64,000 nucleotides of DNA, taken from Coraliomargarita algicola (GTDB taxonomy: Bacteria; Verrucomicrobiota; Verrucomicrobiia; Opitutales; Coraliomargaritaceae). Below the pieces are notes generated by a model. That model searched no databases and had not been told where the DNA came from. It saw nothing but the letters and a program-made list of their open reading frames with translations. Position 1 is the stretch's first letter. Each line of letters starts with the position of its first letter. Shown one piece after another: positions 47,296 through 56,109 of the stretch. Both the position numbers and the translations under genes were made by a program. The stretch spans positions 1,860,001-1,924,000 of the forward strand of contig NZ_CP138858.1 in NCBI RefSeq assembly GCF_033878955.1, written 5' to 3'.

Positions 47296-48608
47296 GCGTA
47301 ACCTTGCATCATTACTTCGCATTTCGCCCCGTCGGGCAAGGGCTCTTCGCTCATGGTTCATTGGCCCGTCGTGAGGGAAAGATAAAGCCATTTAACTGGC
47401 TCTACGACTGCGGTATATCTGGAAAATTCTCAATTCTCCAAAATCAGATTCAACAATACCTGAAGACCGAGGGGAACGAGATCGATTTAGCGATGCTATC
47501 GCACTACGATCAAGATCACGTCAACGGCGTCGTGGAGCTGATTAAGCATGGCGGTCAAATACGAACACTAGTTCTTCCCTATCTATACCCCGCTCAGAGG
47601 CTACGTTTACTCATGGACGCATCCGGCTCTGCAAATTGGTATTTAAGATTTCTGACTTCTCCCGCACAATACCTGCAATCACTGGAAGCCGAAGGAAGCG
47701 TCGAACAAGTTCTATTTATAAGCCCTGGGGGCGACGAATACCCCCAAGAGCCGGAATCCAATACTCCAGAGCCGGACTTTCCTCCTAAAGAAAATAAAAA
47801 ACCACGTCGAAACCTAGACATGGGGGATGAAAAGACCTCCACTCAGCCAATCGATGGATTTTCAGCAGAGGAGGATTCAGACTTCAATCATCGCACATTG
47901 CTACAAAACTCATCTCAGCCCTTCACTGCTTTAGGTCTATGGGAGTTCTGCTTCTATAATCGACCGCAAGAGTTGAAGGATCTGCAGCAATGGTGGCAGG
48001 ATGCTGAACCGCATTGGCGTCAGTTCCAATCAAGCAATAAAACGCCGAAAGATTACGAACACCTCATTCGAGACATGCAGGCAGCAACTGTGAATAATCC
48101 AGCACTCCCCAAAAGTGCTTTCGATGCAAATGAGGTCTCACTACAAGTGTATGCTGGACCTTTAACAAGAAACCTAAGTCGTGCTGATCGTTTCAATGGT
48201 ATTCTCACAACCACTGAATTCATTCACCTGCCACTCGCACCAAACCATTTAATGCTGCGACACCGACACCCCTCTACAAATAGCATCCGAGAGAATGGTG
48301 GTTTCCTATTCACTGGTGACATCACAATGGATGCACCAACGTCCAAATTGATTGAAGACAAATTCCTAGGACAAGGCAGATGGCAACGGCTCAGTTATCT
48401 GCAAGTGCCACATCATGGAGCAAGTAAGTCATGGAGACCGAAAGTTTATAAAAATTGGCATCATCAATTTAGTATCTTTAGTGCACGCTGCATTGGCGGT
48501 TATGGACACCCACACAAGGACGTCGTCGATGACCTCGTAAAGCGCAACCCAATCATGGTGAATGCTTATCAGGGCTTCGTCGGTTATGAAAACTACCGCT
48601 TCAACTAG
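47292..48608 (+). CDS. ComEC/Rec2-like metallo-beta-lactamase hydrolase
   Basis: A 438-residue soluble protein. Metal motif SHYDQDHVNGV (H-x-D-x-D-H) near residue 70, with LFTGDI and VPHHGASKS near 340-375, is the metallo-beta-lactamase set closest to the ComEC nuclease domain. A large insert (about 150-300) is Pro/Glu-rich and then helical. Likely a nuclease or phosphodiesterase. It is translationally coupled to the unknown protein before it and lies inside a type I restriction locus, so a role in defence is plausible. Confidence 0.85.
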   Translation: MSVTLHHYFAFRPVGQGLFAHGSLARREGKIKPFNWLYDCGISGKFSILQNQIQQYLKTEGNEIDLAMLSHYDQDHVNGVVELIKHGGQIRTLVLPYLYPAQRLRLLMDASGSANWYLRFLTSPAQYLQSLEAEGSVEQVLFISPGGDEYPQEPESNTPEPDFPPKENKKPRRNLDMGDEKTSTQPIDGFSAEEDSDFNHRTLLQNSSQPFTALGLWEFCFYNRPQELKDLQQWWQDAEPHWRQFQSSNKTPKDYEHLIRDMQAATVNNPALPKSAFDANEVSLQVYAGPLTRNLSRADRFNGILTTTEFIHLPLAPNHLMLRHRHPSTNSIRENGGFLFTGDITMDAPTSKLIEDKFLGQGRWQRLSYLQVPHHGASKSWRPKVYKNWHHQFSIFSARCIGGYGHPHKDVVDDLVKRNPIMVNAYQGFVGYENYRFN

Positions 48609-48664
48609 GCTCTTAAAAACACTTTCCCACTTTCCCACTTTCTCACCTTCCGACTTCCTCCTCC

Positions 48665-50578
48665 GTGTCTTTCCTAAAAAAACTCTTTGGCTCCAAAAAG
48701 CAGCCGGCCTCAAACGCGTCCAAACCTGCCGCAACCCCCTCTGTCAATCTCGACGAGACGATCACCGCGCATGACAAATACGGCCGCGAGATGCAGATCA
48801 CTAAACGTGACTGGCTCAACAATGTCCTGCTCGGCAATCTGAAAAAGGCGTGGAGTAATCCCGACGAACTTTACGGCCTCATCGTCAGCGCCTATCAAGA
48901 TGGCTTCTTTGCCGAGATCGAAGACGCCGTCCAGCAACTCGCCAAGATCGACCCCACTCCCGAGCGCGGCGACACCACACTCGGCATCCTCTATCTACAG
49001 ACCGATCGCGCAACCGACGCGCAGCGTGTCCTCTCGCAACATATCGCCACCCATGGCGAAAGCGCTGTCGTGCTCACCAATTTAGCCAAAGCACAATCCG
49101 CGCTCGGCGACGAGGCGCTGTCACTGCAAACACTCTGGCACGCACTGGAGCTCGACCCAAATCAGGACAACGCCCTGATCTGGTATGAATCCATCCACCG
49201 CGATCAAGACGGCAAAGCCGCCGGACTTGCCGCCTTTGAGCGTGTGGCCGCTCTCCCTGGCAGCTGGCGCGCTCAACTGTGGATCGCACGCGCCCGACTC
49301 GCACAAGGCGAACTCGATGCGGCCATGAGGCTCTACTGCGAAAGCCTCAGCCGTGCCGAAACTCCCATCCCCACCGATCTACTCATGCAGATCAGCGGCG
49401 ACCTCGGCAACCAAGGCCACTTGCCACAAATCATCGAGCTCGTCGCCCCCCGCTACGACCTCAGCGTGCATGGCATCCAAGTCGGCAACAATTTGATCAA
49501 AGCCAATCTCGACACCGGTCAGCTCGAAGCCGCCCGCGTATTGCTGAAGCAACTACAAGCCCAGCAACGACCCGACTGGGTGCAAACTCTCAACTATTGG
49601 GAAGACGCCCTCGCTAAAGCCGATACCGACAGCGCCGCCCCGATCAAAAACGAAGAGCTACGCGTCGGCTTGCTCAAGCTCGAAGGCCCCCTCTGGCTAC
49701 GTAATCAACACCCCTTCACCGATCTCTTTCCGCCCAAAGCAGCCGACGCCCCGCGCATCAGCTTCGTCGGCAATACTGTGAAGAAGGTTAAAAAGGTCGA
49801 CGCCATCACCATGCAAAAGACCGACAACCCCGGCCGGATGAGCCGTGCCCTCCCGCTCTTGCTGAGTGAGCATGTCGCGCTACAAAGCGAAGCGCAGACC
49901 ACCACCTACATCTTCTGGGTGCAAAACGGCAACGGCGGCTTCATGCTCTCTGGAGTCAAAGCCGACGACAACACCATCGCTCAATACAGCCGCCAAGGCA
50001 CCGACGCCGTGCCCGAGGCAACCGCCGCCGAGTTCACCGTCTATACCCACCTCATCACTCAAGGCGAAAACTGGACCCTGCAACTACGCCTGATCCGCAC
50101 GATCGACGCCAAGTGCCTTGTCGAGTTCAGCTACGACTTCCCCGAACACGGCTTCCACAAGATCGCCGAGCAAGTCCTAGCCGACCTCGACCAAGCCTTA
50201 GAAGCCGAAACCGACTTAGTATTCAACTCTCCACTCCCCACTTCCCACTCCTCACTAACTGGCTCCGCTCTAGACCATTATCTACTCCGCTTGGAGCAAT
50301 GCCTTGCCGTTCGCTGCGATACCCTCAATAAGACAGGCACCAGCCTCAGTAATCCCACCGAAATCATCGACGGCACCATCCATCTCTGCTTGCAAAATCC
50401 AAAACACCTCCCGAGCCGCTTGCTCCTCACCCGCACACTCAACGGTATCCATAAAAAAGATCCCAAACTCGCCGCCGCATTTTCTGAAAAAGTGAACAAC
50501 CTTCAAACCGAGTTTCCGATTGAGGGAATTGCCAGCCAAGCGCTCGCCCAAGAATTTGAGGAGGCTTTGAACGTATGA
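48665..50578 (+). CDS. TPR protein coupled to hsdS
   Basis: A 637-residue protein with GTG start (MSFLKKLFGSKKQPASNASK). An N-terminal Lys/Pro-rich leader and TPR helices at about 60-330 (ALGDEALSLQTLWHALELDP; AQGELDAAMRLYCESLSRAE) precede a long C-terminal region of mixed structure (about 340-560: TTYIFWVQNGNGGFMLSGVK; NWTLQLRLIRTIDAKCLVEF) with no recognised domain. No signal peptide. The stop overlaps hsdS by 4 bp, so it is made together with the specificity subunit. This is an unusual partner; the role is unknown. Confidence 0.85.
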   Translation: MSFLKKLFGSKKQPASNASKPAATPSVNLDETITAHDKYGREMQITKRDWLNNVLLGNLKKAWSNPDELYGLIVSAYQDGFFAEIEDAVQQLAKIDPTPERGDTTLGILYLQTDRATDAQRVLSQHIATHGESAVVLTNLAKAQSALGDEALSLQTLWHALELDPNQDNALIWYESIHRDQDGKAAGLAAFERVAALPGSWRAQLWIARARLAQGELDAAMRLYCESLSRAETPIPTDLLMQISGDLGNQGHLPQIIELVAPRYDLSVHGIQVGNNLIKANLDTGQLEAARVLLKQLQAQQRPDWVQTLNYWEDALAKADTDSAAPIKNEELRVGLLKLEGPLWLRNQHPFTDLFPPKAADAPRISFVGNTVKKVKKVDAITMQKTDNPGRMSRALPLLLSEHVALQSEAQTTTYIFWVQNGNGGFMLSGVKADDNTIAQYSRQGTDAVPEATAAEFTVYTHLITQGENWTLQLRLIRTIDAKCLVEFSYDFPEHGFHKIAEQVLADLDQALEAETDLVFNSPLPTSHSSLTGSALDHYLLRLEQCLAVRCDTLNKTGTSLSNPTEIIDGTIHLCLQNPKHLPSRLLLTRTLNGIHKKDPKLAAAFSEKVNNLQTEFPIEGIASQALAQEFEEALNV

Positions 50579-51960
50579 GGAGTGCAACTAATTCAACGAC
50601 TTTATCACATGTTACACTTGGCAATATTGCAGAGGTTAAGCTAGGTAAAATGTTGGATCGATCAAAACACAAATTAGGACGCTCACTGCCCTATTTACGA
50701 AACATCAATGTCAGATGGGGAACTTTCGACACTTCAAGCCTACTTGAAATGTTTTTTAAAGATGAGAAAGAGGAAGCAAAATTTTCGATCAAGAAAAACG
50801 ACGTGCTTGTTTGTGAAGGCGGTGAACCTGGAAGAGCTGCAGTTTGGACGCGAGAAGACACAGATCTAAAATTCCAAAAGGCACTACACCGTGTCCGTTT
50901 CATTGAACCTTACGAACCCAAGCTTCTAGTCTATTTCTTAGAATTGGCTGCAACCAGAGGCGAACTAGAAAAGCACTTTACAGGGAGCACAATTAAGCAC
51001 TTCACCAAGCAGGCATTTGTCCAACTCAAAGTCCCAAATCCGCCACTCCCCGAGCAACGCCGGATCGTCGCCAAGATTGAGGAACTCTTTTCCAAACTCG
51101 ACGCCGGCGTCGACGCCCTCAAAAAGGCCAAAGCCCAACTCAAACGCTACCGCCAATCCGTCCTCGCCGCCGCCGTCACCGGCGAACTCACCAAAGAATG
51201 GAGGGAAGCCAATCCCGACACCGAACCCGCTTCGGAATTGCTGGAGCGGATTCTCAAGCAAAGACGTGAGCAGTGGAATGGAAAAAGGAAATACAAGGAA
51301 CCTACTCCGCCAGTAGTCGAGAACCTCTCAAAGCTCCCAACCTTTTGGACTTGGGCATCGCCGGATCAACTTTCTGCGGCTGAGGACTACTCACTCGCAA
51401 TCGGACCATTTGGCAGCAATCTAAAAGTCTCAGATTACACAGACTCCGGAGTTCCGCTCGTTTTTGTCCGACATATCCGCTCCAACAACTACGACCTCAC
51501 TGAGAAGTTTGTCAGCCATCAAAAGGCAATTGAATTAAAAGCTCATTCGGTCGATCCGGGCGATCTGCTAATCACAAAGATGGGAGAACCACCTGGCGAC
51601 GCTGCACTCTATCCAGAAGATCGACCGCACGCGATCATCACAGCCGATTGCATCAAGCTTCGCCTCACTAGTGCAATTACTTGCAAGTCATTCTTTGTAA
51701 ACGCGATTAATTCCAAACTAATAGCGGAACAAATCACGCCAAGAACACGAGGCGTCGCGCAGAAGAAAATCAGTTTAGATCGATTTCGTGACGTAGCATT
51801 CCCCCTCCCTCCACTGATAGAACAACAGCAAATTATCGCCGAAACAGAAGCCCGCCTAACCTCCATTGACCACGTCGAAAGTGAACTCGACCAACAACTC
51901 CTCCGCGCCTCTAAACTACGGCAGTCGATACTATCGAACGCCTTTAACGCTAAAATATGA
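50575..51960 (+). CDS. hsdS: Type I restriction specificity subunit HsdS
   Basis: A 461-residue DNA-recognition subunit with two target recognition domains. TRD1: LGNIAEVKLGKMLDRSKHKL ... NDVLVCEGGEPGRAAVW. The central conserved helix is PLPEQRRIVAKIEELFSKLD with the long coiled coil to about 230. TRD2: AIGPFGSNLKVSDYTDSGVP ... ITKMGEPPGDAALYPED. The C-terminal conserved helix is LIEQQQIIAETEARL. It decides which sequence HsdM methylates and HsdR attacks. It overlaps both neighbours by 4 bp, and neither of them is hsdM. Confidence 0.95.
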   Translation: MRSATNSTTLSHVTLGNIAEVKLGKMLDRSKHKLGRSLPYLRNINVRWGTFDTSSLLEMFFKDEKEEAKFSIKKNDVLVCEGGEPGRAAVWTREDTDLKFQKALHRVRFIEPYEPKLLVYFLELAATRGELEKHFTGSTIKHFTKQAFVQLKVPNPPLPEQRRIVAKIEELFSKLDAGVDALKKAKAQLKRYRQSVLAAAVTGELTKEWREANPDTEPASELLERILKQRREQWNGKRKYKEPTPPVVENLSKLPTFWTWASPDQLSAAEDYSLAIGPFGSNLKVSDYTDSGVPLVFVRHIRSNNYDLTEKFVSHQKAIELKAHSVDPGDLLITKMGEPPGDAALYPEDRPHAIITADCIKLRLTSAITCKSFFVNAINSKLIAEQITPRTRGVAQKKISLDRFRDVAFPLPPLIEQQQIIAETEARLTSIDHVESELDQQLLRASKLRQSILSNAFNAKI

Positions 51961-54092
51961 TTAGTCCCGAAGAATTCAAAAAAGCATGCGGTAAGTTTGA
52001 CCTTAAAAAATGTAAATCCTTATTGGATGGTGTATCTATAGATGAAAAAACATTAATCCCTACTTTCATAGAAAAACATGTCCGTCTATCTGGTTGTTTA
52101 ATTAAAAAGAGTCACTCTAAGGAAAAACAAGCCCTACAACAAAAGTTTATTACGTATTGCCGCTCGGAAATTTCAAAGAGCAATGACTCTAAGTTAATTT
52201 CGCGATTCGATCAGCATATTATTGAGGCAGCAATTGTTGAACGCGGATATCAGGAGATCCTAAAAACATTAAAAGAAACACCCGCGGGAAAACTACCTCC
52301 AAATGATCAAGTTTGGGCCGCAATAGGTCGCGCCGTCCGAGAGATCCAACTCGTGCTAGAACAAAGCACAGGAGCCTTCTCAGCTAACGAAGGCATACTT
52401 GACGTCATGTCACCTGTAATAACTGGGGCAGATGGCGAAAGACACAACCCTGATTCAATAATAAACAATGTAACTCATGCGCTAGGCGATACGATTTTAA
52501 TGCTCGCATACGAAAATGGCTGGATAAGTAACCAAAAGTTAGTTATCCCAAACATTGTAATGAGTGATGAAGATTCACTCTTAAAATCAGGAACGACCGC
52601 TTACTTAGGCATGGTTTGGAAAGTATTAAAAACCAGTGAAGAGCAACTTAGATACTTTGGTGGAGAACTAAATCCAGGAAGGATAAAAGCACTCGATCAC
52701 AAACAGACGCAACAGGACATCGAAGCATTTATTTTCGATCTGGAATCTGAAGATGCTTTGATCGAGGAGATTGCCAATGAGCGCTTAAAAAGAGCTCAAC
52801 TAAGTTATGCCATGTCACTAGAATTTGAGACTGATGCTTACGATAAAATTTCAAAATCAACATCAAAAGTTCCCCTAGCGCCAAATGGTTACATTTCCAG
52901 AGACGAAATTCTGACGTTTCTCACTATAGGTGATTTATTCTGCTATCCAGTTGAAAGTGATAAAGAAATATTCAATGGATTATCCTTAAAACACTGGATT
53001 CGAGGTTATGCAGTGTTGAAAGAAAAACTGCTCAAAAAGGATGAGTCATCACCATTAGAGTTAAGAACATTTACAACCACTGAACTAACGGAGGTTCTTG
53101 AACAATATGGCCTTTCATCCAAACAAGCCAATAACTTCATTGAAACCCTAAGATTTTCACCTAGTCGCAATGATCTGTTTAATACTCCTCTACTGCGAGG
53201 TTCAGACGACGCATGGCACTTCTTCGCACCAGCTTATGTCGGTGCCAACTTGAGTGAAATAATAATATCTCTCCTGTCTGCGAATGGAATACAGATAAAA
53301 TCCAAAGGGAAACAATTTGAAAAAAACACCTTAGATCTCCTAACCGAGCATGGGTTGAATGCTAAGACCTTTAATTACACTTTAGGCGATGAACAATTTG
53401 AATGTGATGCAGTGTTTATATGGAATGAAAAGCTGTTTGTTGTTGAATGCAAAAACTACGGCTTATCGGGAATGAATACGATATCTTCATATTATTTTTC
53501 ATTAAAAATGAAAGATGCGAGAAAACAAGTTCAACGAATTAGTCGGCAACTCAATGAGAATTCGGAAATTGTAAAACGCCACCTTGGTGAGAATGCTAAA
53601 TGGTCCGAAACGGTATCTATCGTCCTAAACGCGATGCCATGGTCAGTTGGAAAAGTTGACGGAACATATTTTTATGACTCATCCGCGCTTAGGAAGTTTT
53701 TTAACGAAGGTCATGTATCCTTCGAAATGCCAATTCGGCTTAACGACAAAGTAGTAGTCAAGCGAAGGCACAAAGTCAGCTTATGGGCTGGAGAAGAACC
53801 AACTTCTCATGATTTTTTGCATCAACTAAATAACCCGATTCAAGTAGAAGCACTGAAAGGCGAATGGGAGTGGGGATTTGATCCACAACTCCCGTTATTA
53901 TCAAAAAACCTAGCGATCGTGCGCCCATTTTGGAAACGCAAAGACCCTGATCACAGGCGCACTTTAAAAGCATATGGTTTGAGCGATCAGGAAATTTCGG
54001 ATCTACTAGAAAATTTCAATGAAGTGCATGCAAATGCAATGAAATTGAAAGCCAAGTATTCCGATGAGTGCAAAAAGGACGGGGAAGAATGA
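51957..54092 (+). CDS. PD-(D/E)XK nuclease-domain protein in RM locus
   Basis: A 711-residue protein. The N-terminal 440 residues are helical without a recognised domain. A nuclease-like core follows at about 455-530: QFEKNTLDLLTEHGLNAKTF, then FECDAVFIWNEKLFVVECKN, giving the D ... E-x-K catalytic pattern of Mrr/NERD-type restriction folds. Base composition is clearly more AT-rich than its neighbours, which suggests recent acquisition. It overlaps the hsdS stop by 4 bp. It is probably an accessory nuclease of the restriction locus; no known system with this layout is recalled. Confidence 0.75.
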   Translation: MISPEEFKKACGKFDLKKCKSLLDGVSIDEKTLIPTFIEKHVRLSGCLIKKSHSKEKQALQQKFITYCRSEISKSNDSKLISRFDQHIIEAAIVERGYQEILKTLKETPAGKLPPNDQVWAAIGRAVREIQLVLEQSTGAFSANEGILDVMSPVITGADGERHNPDSIINNVTHALGDTILMLAYENGWISNQKLVIPNIVMSDEDSLLKSGTTAYLGMVWKVLKTSEEQLRYFGGELNPGRIKALDHKQTQQDIEAFIFDLESEDALIEEIANERLKRAQLSYAMSLEFETDAYDKISKSTSKVPLAPNGYISRDEILTFLTIGDLFCYPVESDKEIFNGLSLKHWIRGYAVLKEKLLKKDESSPLELRTFTTTELTEVLEQYGLSSKQANNFIETLRFSPSRNDLFNTPLLRGSDDAWHFFAPAYVGANLSEIIISLLSANGIQIKSKGKQFEKNTLDLLTEHGLNAKTFNYTLGDEQFECDAVFIWNEKLFVVECKNYGLSGMNTISSYYFSLKMKDARKQVQRISRQLNENSEIVKRHLGENAKWSETVSIVLNAMPWSVGKVDGTYFYDSSALRKFFNEGHVSFEMPIRLNDKVVVKRRHKVSLWAGEEPTSHDFLHQLNNPIQVEALKGEWEWGFDPQLPLLSKNLAIVRPFWKRKDPDHRRTLKAYGLSDQEISDLLENFNEVHANAMKLKAKYSDECKKDGEE

Positions 54093-54156
54093 GTATATTT
54101 CCTGAAAGTAACAAACGTCTACTGCCCCACCATTAAACACACATATATTTCGAAAC

Positions 54157-54504
54157 ATGTCCCAAGACCCCTCACAAAACATCGTCTCCAAAGTCTGGAA
54201 CTACGCGCACGTGCTCAAAAACGCGGGCGTCGGCTATGGCGACTACGTGGAGCAAATCACCTATCTGCTCTTCCTCAAACTCGCGGAAGAGCGCAAAGAG
54301 TTGGGCTATGACAACCCGATCCCGGACGACTACCAATGGCCGCAATTGACGCAGCGCAGCGGTGACGATCTGGAAGTCCACTATCGGCACACACTTGAAT
54401 CGCTCGGCAAAGAAGCGGGCCTCGTCGGCGTGATCTTTCGCAAGGCACAGAATGAACCAAAATGGGGTCACGTCGTTACCTTTGCAGTCACGCCCATTAA
54501 GTAA
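54157..54504 (+). pseudogene. Truncated 5' copy of hsdM
   Basis: The first about 98 codons (54157-54449) match the start of the intact hsdM at 56110 at roughly 93% nucleotide identity, with most differences at third codon positions. Similarity ends at RKAQN, after which the frame runs into a tandem repeat and stops. It covers only the N-terminal HsdM helical domain and lacks the methylase domain. It is a remnant of a second, once-functional hsdM. Confidence 0.9.
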
Positions 54505-54565
54505 GCTAAGAACCAAAATGGGGTCACGTCGTTACCTTTGCAGTCACGCCCATTAAGTAAGCTAA
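54454..54565. repeat. Two tandem 56-bp repeats
   Basis: Units 54454-54509 and 54510-54565 are identical in the parts compared (GAACCAAAATGGGGTCACG to CATTAAGTAAGCTAA). They begin where the hsdM copy breaks off. ATGGGGTCACGTCGTTACC resembles the terminal flanks seen with RAYT-type elements, so the pair may be the scar of a lost element. Confidence 0.85.
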
Positions 54566-54618
54566 AATAAATCCGATTAACAGCCATAGAACTCAATCAC
54601 TGACCAAACACCCTGCCA

Positions 54619-55200
54619 TTGAAAGCACACTCACAACGCGCACAGATAGCAGCTCGCCTAGAAGGACGGGTGAGCGACTTAGTCTCTACTTTCGACGCGG
54701 AGGTGTATCGTTTTGTGCAGCCGAAATACACTTCGGTCGCTGACATGTTTGCGGGCAAAGGGCCACTGTATGCAAATGGGCGTTGGCTAGCGAAAGGAAC
54801 CAAATTAGCAACTTACACTGCCCTCGCACCCGAAGTCGCATTAGCAGAAGCTTTGGCCGCGACGCGTTACTATGGATTTCCTGACAGTCGTGCGGCTCCA
54901 CTTGTGTTTGTCACGGCACAGGCCAAATTAAAAAAGGTGATCGACCTGCGCGATGGTTCGATTCGCCAACGCCTCCGACTCTCAAACTCAACGATTACCG
55001 AACTCGATTGGCGGTTTGAAAATACCAAAGGACGGGAATCCATCACGCAAGCATTTGGTTGGGCCCTGCAGGCTACTGGAGTCGAAGGCTTCCTCTGCCC
55101 CAGCGCAGCACTCTCGGACGGCACCAACTTGATCGTCTTTCCTCAAAATCTAAAGCGCCCCACCTCGCTACGCATCCTAAGCGAGGTGAAATGGTCATAA
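54619..55200 (+). CDS. RES-domain toxin (NAD+ phosphorylase-like)
   Basis: A 193-residue protein, apparently TTG start. RES blocks: EVYRFVQPKY, PLYANGRWLAKGTKLATYTA and LAPEVALAEALAATRYYG, then LDWRFENTKGRESITQAFGW and a C-terminal NLIVFPQNL. The Arg, Tyr and Glu positions typical of RES toxins are present. RES toxins degrade NAD+ and stop growth. The usual order is antitoxin first; here the putative Xre antitoxin follows, separated by a hairpin. Confidence 0.85.
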   Translation: MKAHSQRAQIAARLEGRVSDLVSTFDAEVYRFVQPKYTSVADMFAGKGPLYANGRWLAKGTKLATYTALAPEVALAEALAATRYYGFPDSRAAPLVFVTAQAKLKKVIDLRDGSIRQRLRLSNSTITELDWRFENTKGRESITQAFGWALQATGVEGFLCPSAALSDGTNLIVFPQNLKRPTSLRILSEVKWS

Positions 55201-55204
55201 ATAC

Positions 55205-55228
55205 AAAACCTGCAATTTTGCAGGTTTT
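55205..55228. terminator. Perfect 11-bp hairpin between RES and Xre genes
   Basis: AAAACCTGCAA-TT-TTGCAGGTTTT, starting 5 bp after the RES stop and 40 bp before the xre ATG. It could terminate the toxin transcript or be the operator of the Xre protein. The TTGAAG at 55231 and TACATT 16 bp later may be a separate xre promoter. Confidence 0.6.
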
Positions 55229-55267
55229 ACTTGAAGTTCCATCCATCTTCGCTACATTGATAACTAC

Positions 55268-55645
55268 ATGAGCACGACAACCCTAGACAAACCCACCACA
55301 AAGCGCAGCAAAATCAGCAGCGGCAGCGCCTTAATGACTTGGCGCAAGCAACGTGGCATCTCAAGGAAGCTCTTCGCGCAGATGGCTGACTGCTCCGAAC
55401 GAAAGCTGGCAACGTATGAAGCCGCTCCAAAGCTGCCACCAAAAATTAAGCGCCCGGTCAACGAAACCGTCCGCCTCATCCAAGCATTACGCGAATTAGC
55501 TGGCGACGATATCGAACTCAAAGACTGGCTCAATCGTCCCAACCCCGCCTTCGGCAAGAAGACACCATTGACGCTCATCACACAGGGCGAATCCGATTTG
55601 CTCTGGGAAATGGTCTATCAACTCCGCCAAGGAGCCTTTGCTTAA
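55268..55645 (+). CDS. Xre/MbcA/ParS-type antitoxin
   Basis: The 125-residue protein has an HTH region (ALMTWRKQRGISRKLFAQMA DNA-binding helices, then CSERKLATYEA). The C-terminal DUF2384-like toxin-binding domain is LKDWLNRPNPAFGKKTPLTL then GESDLLWEMVYQLRQG. This is the antitoxin class that partners RES toxins. It follows the toxin instead of preceding it. Confidence 0.85.
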   Translation: MSTTTLDKPTTKRSKISSGSALMTWRKQRGISRKLFAQMADCSERKLATYEAAPKLPPKIKRPVNETVRLIQALRELAGDDIELKDWLNRPNPAFGKKTPLTLITQGESDLLWEMVYQLRQGAFA

Positions 55646-56109
55646 GTCGAACGCTGATATCGTCGACACCGCCCCTTTTTGAATCACACCTGTCAAATTA
55701 AGACATTCGAATATTCCTAAAACTTGAGCCAATTTCACCCCATGAACCAAATGATCATGCTGCGGGAATCCCGCTCGAAGCACACGTTGGGGAGCTACAA
55801 AGCCGCCGCGAAGCAACTGTGCGCCTTTAGGACGGTTCTACCTATTTCCGAGAAGAACACGAAATCCTCAAGCAATACACGGGTGAAAAAGGCCGTTACA
55901 GTGCATATAGACCGGAAACAATAGATCACACACACGACCACGAATCAATTGTGGTTAGACGATGCGAATGCCGCATTCATCAAGCCACTTATAGAATCCA
56001 CTACGCTCAGCAAAGCAGTCCATTCACTGTATCCAGACTTCCCACTTTTCAACCTTTCAACTTTTCAAAACCGCGTGAGACGAAGTCTTTTACGCGGCCA
56101 CTTCTTTTA
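55646..56109. other. Gap before hsdM with a protein relic
   Basis: No intact gene. One frame around 55838-55950 reads STYFREEHEILKQYTGEKGR then YSAYRPETIDHTHDH, a plausible end of a lost protein of unknown family. At 56036-56076 the low-complexity phrase CTTCCCACTTTTCAACC occurs; similar CTTTCCCACTTTCCCAC runs occur at 48622. The hsdM frame stays open through here, but the start at 56110 is the family start. Confidence 0.4.

Noticed and set aside
55951..56109. Upstream start for HsdM
   Set aside because: The 53 extra codons translate low-complexity repeat sequence; the truncated copy at 54157 starts at the equivalent of 56110.
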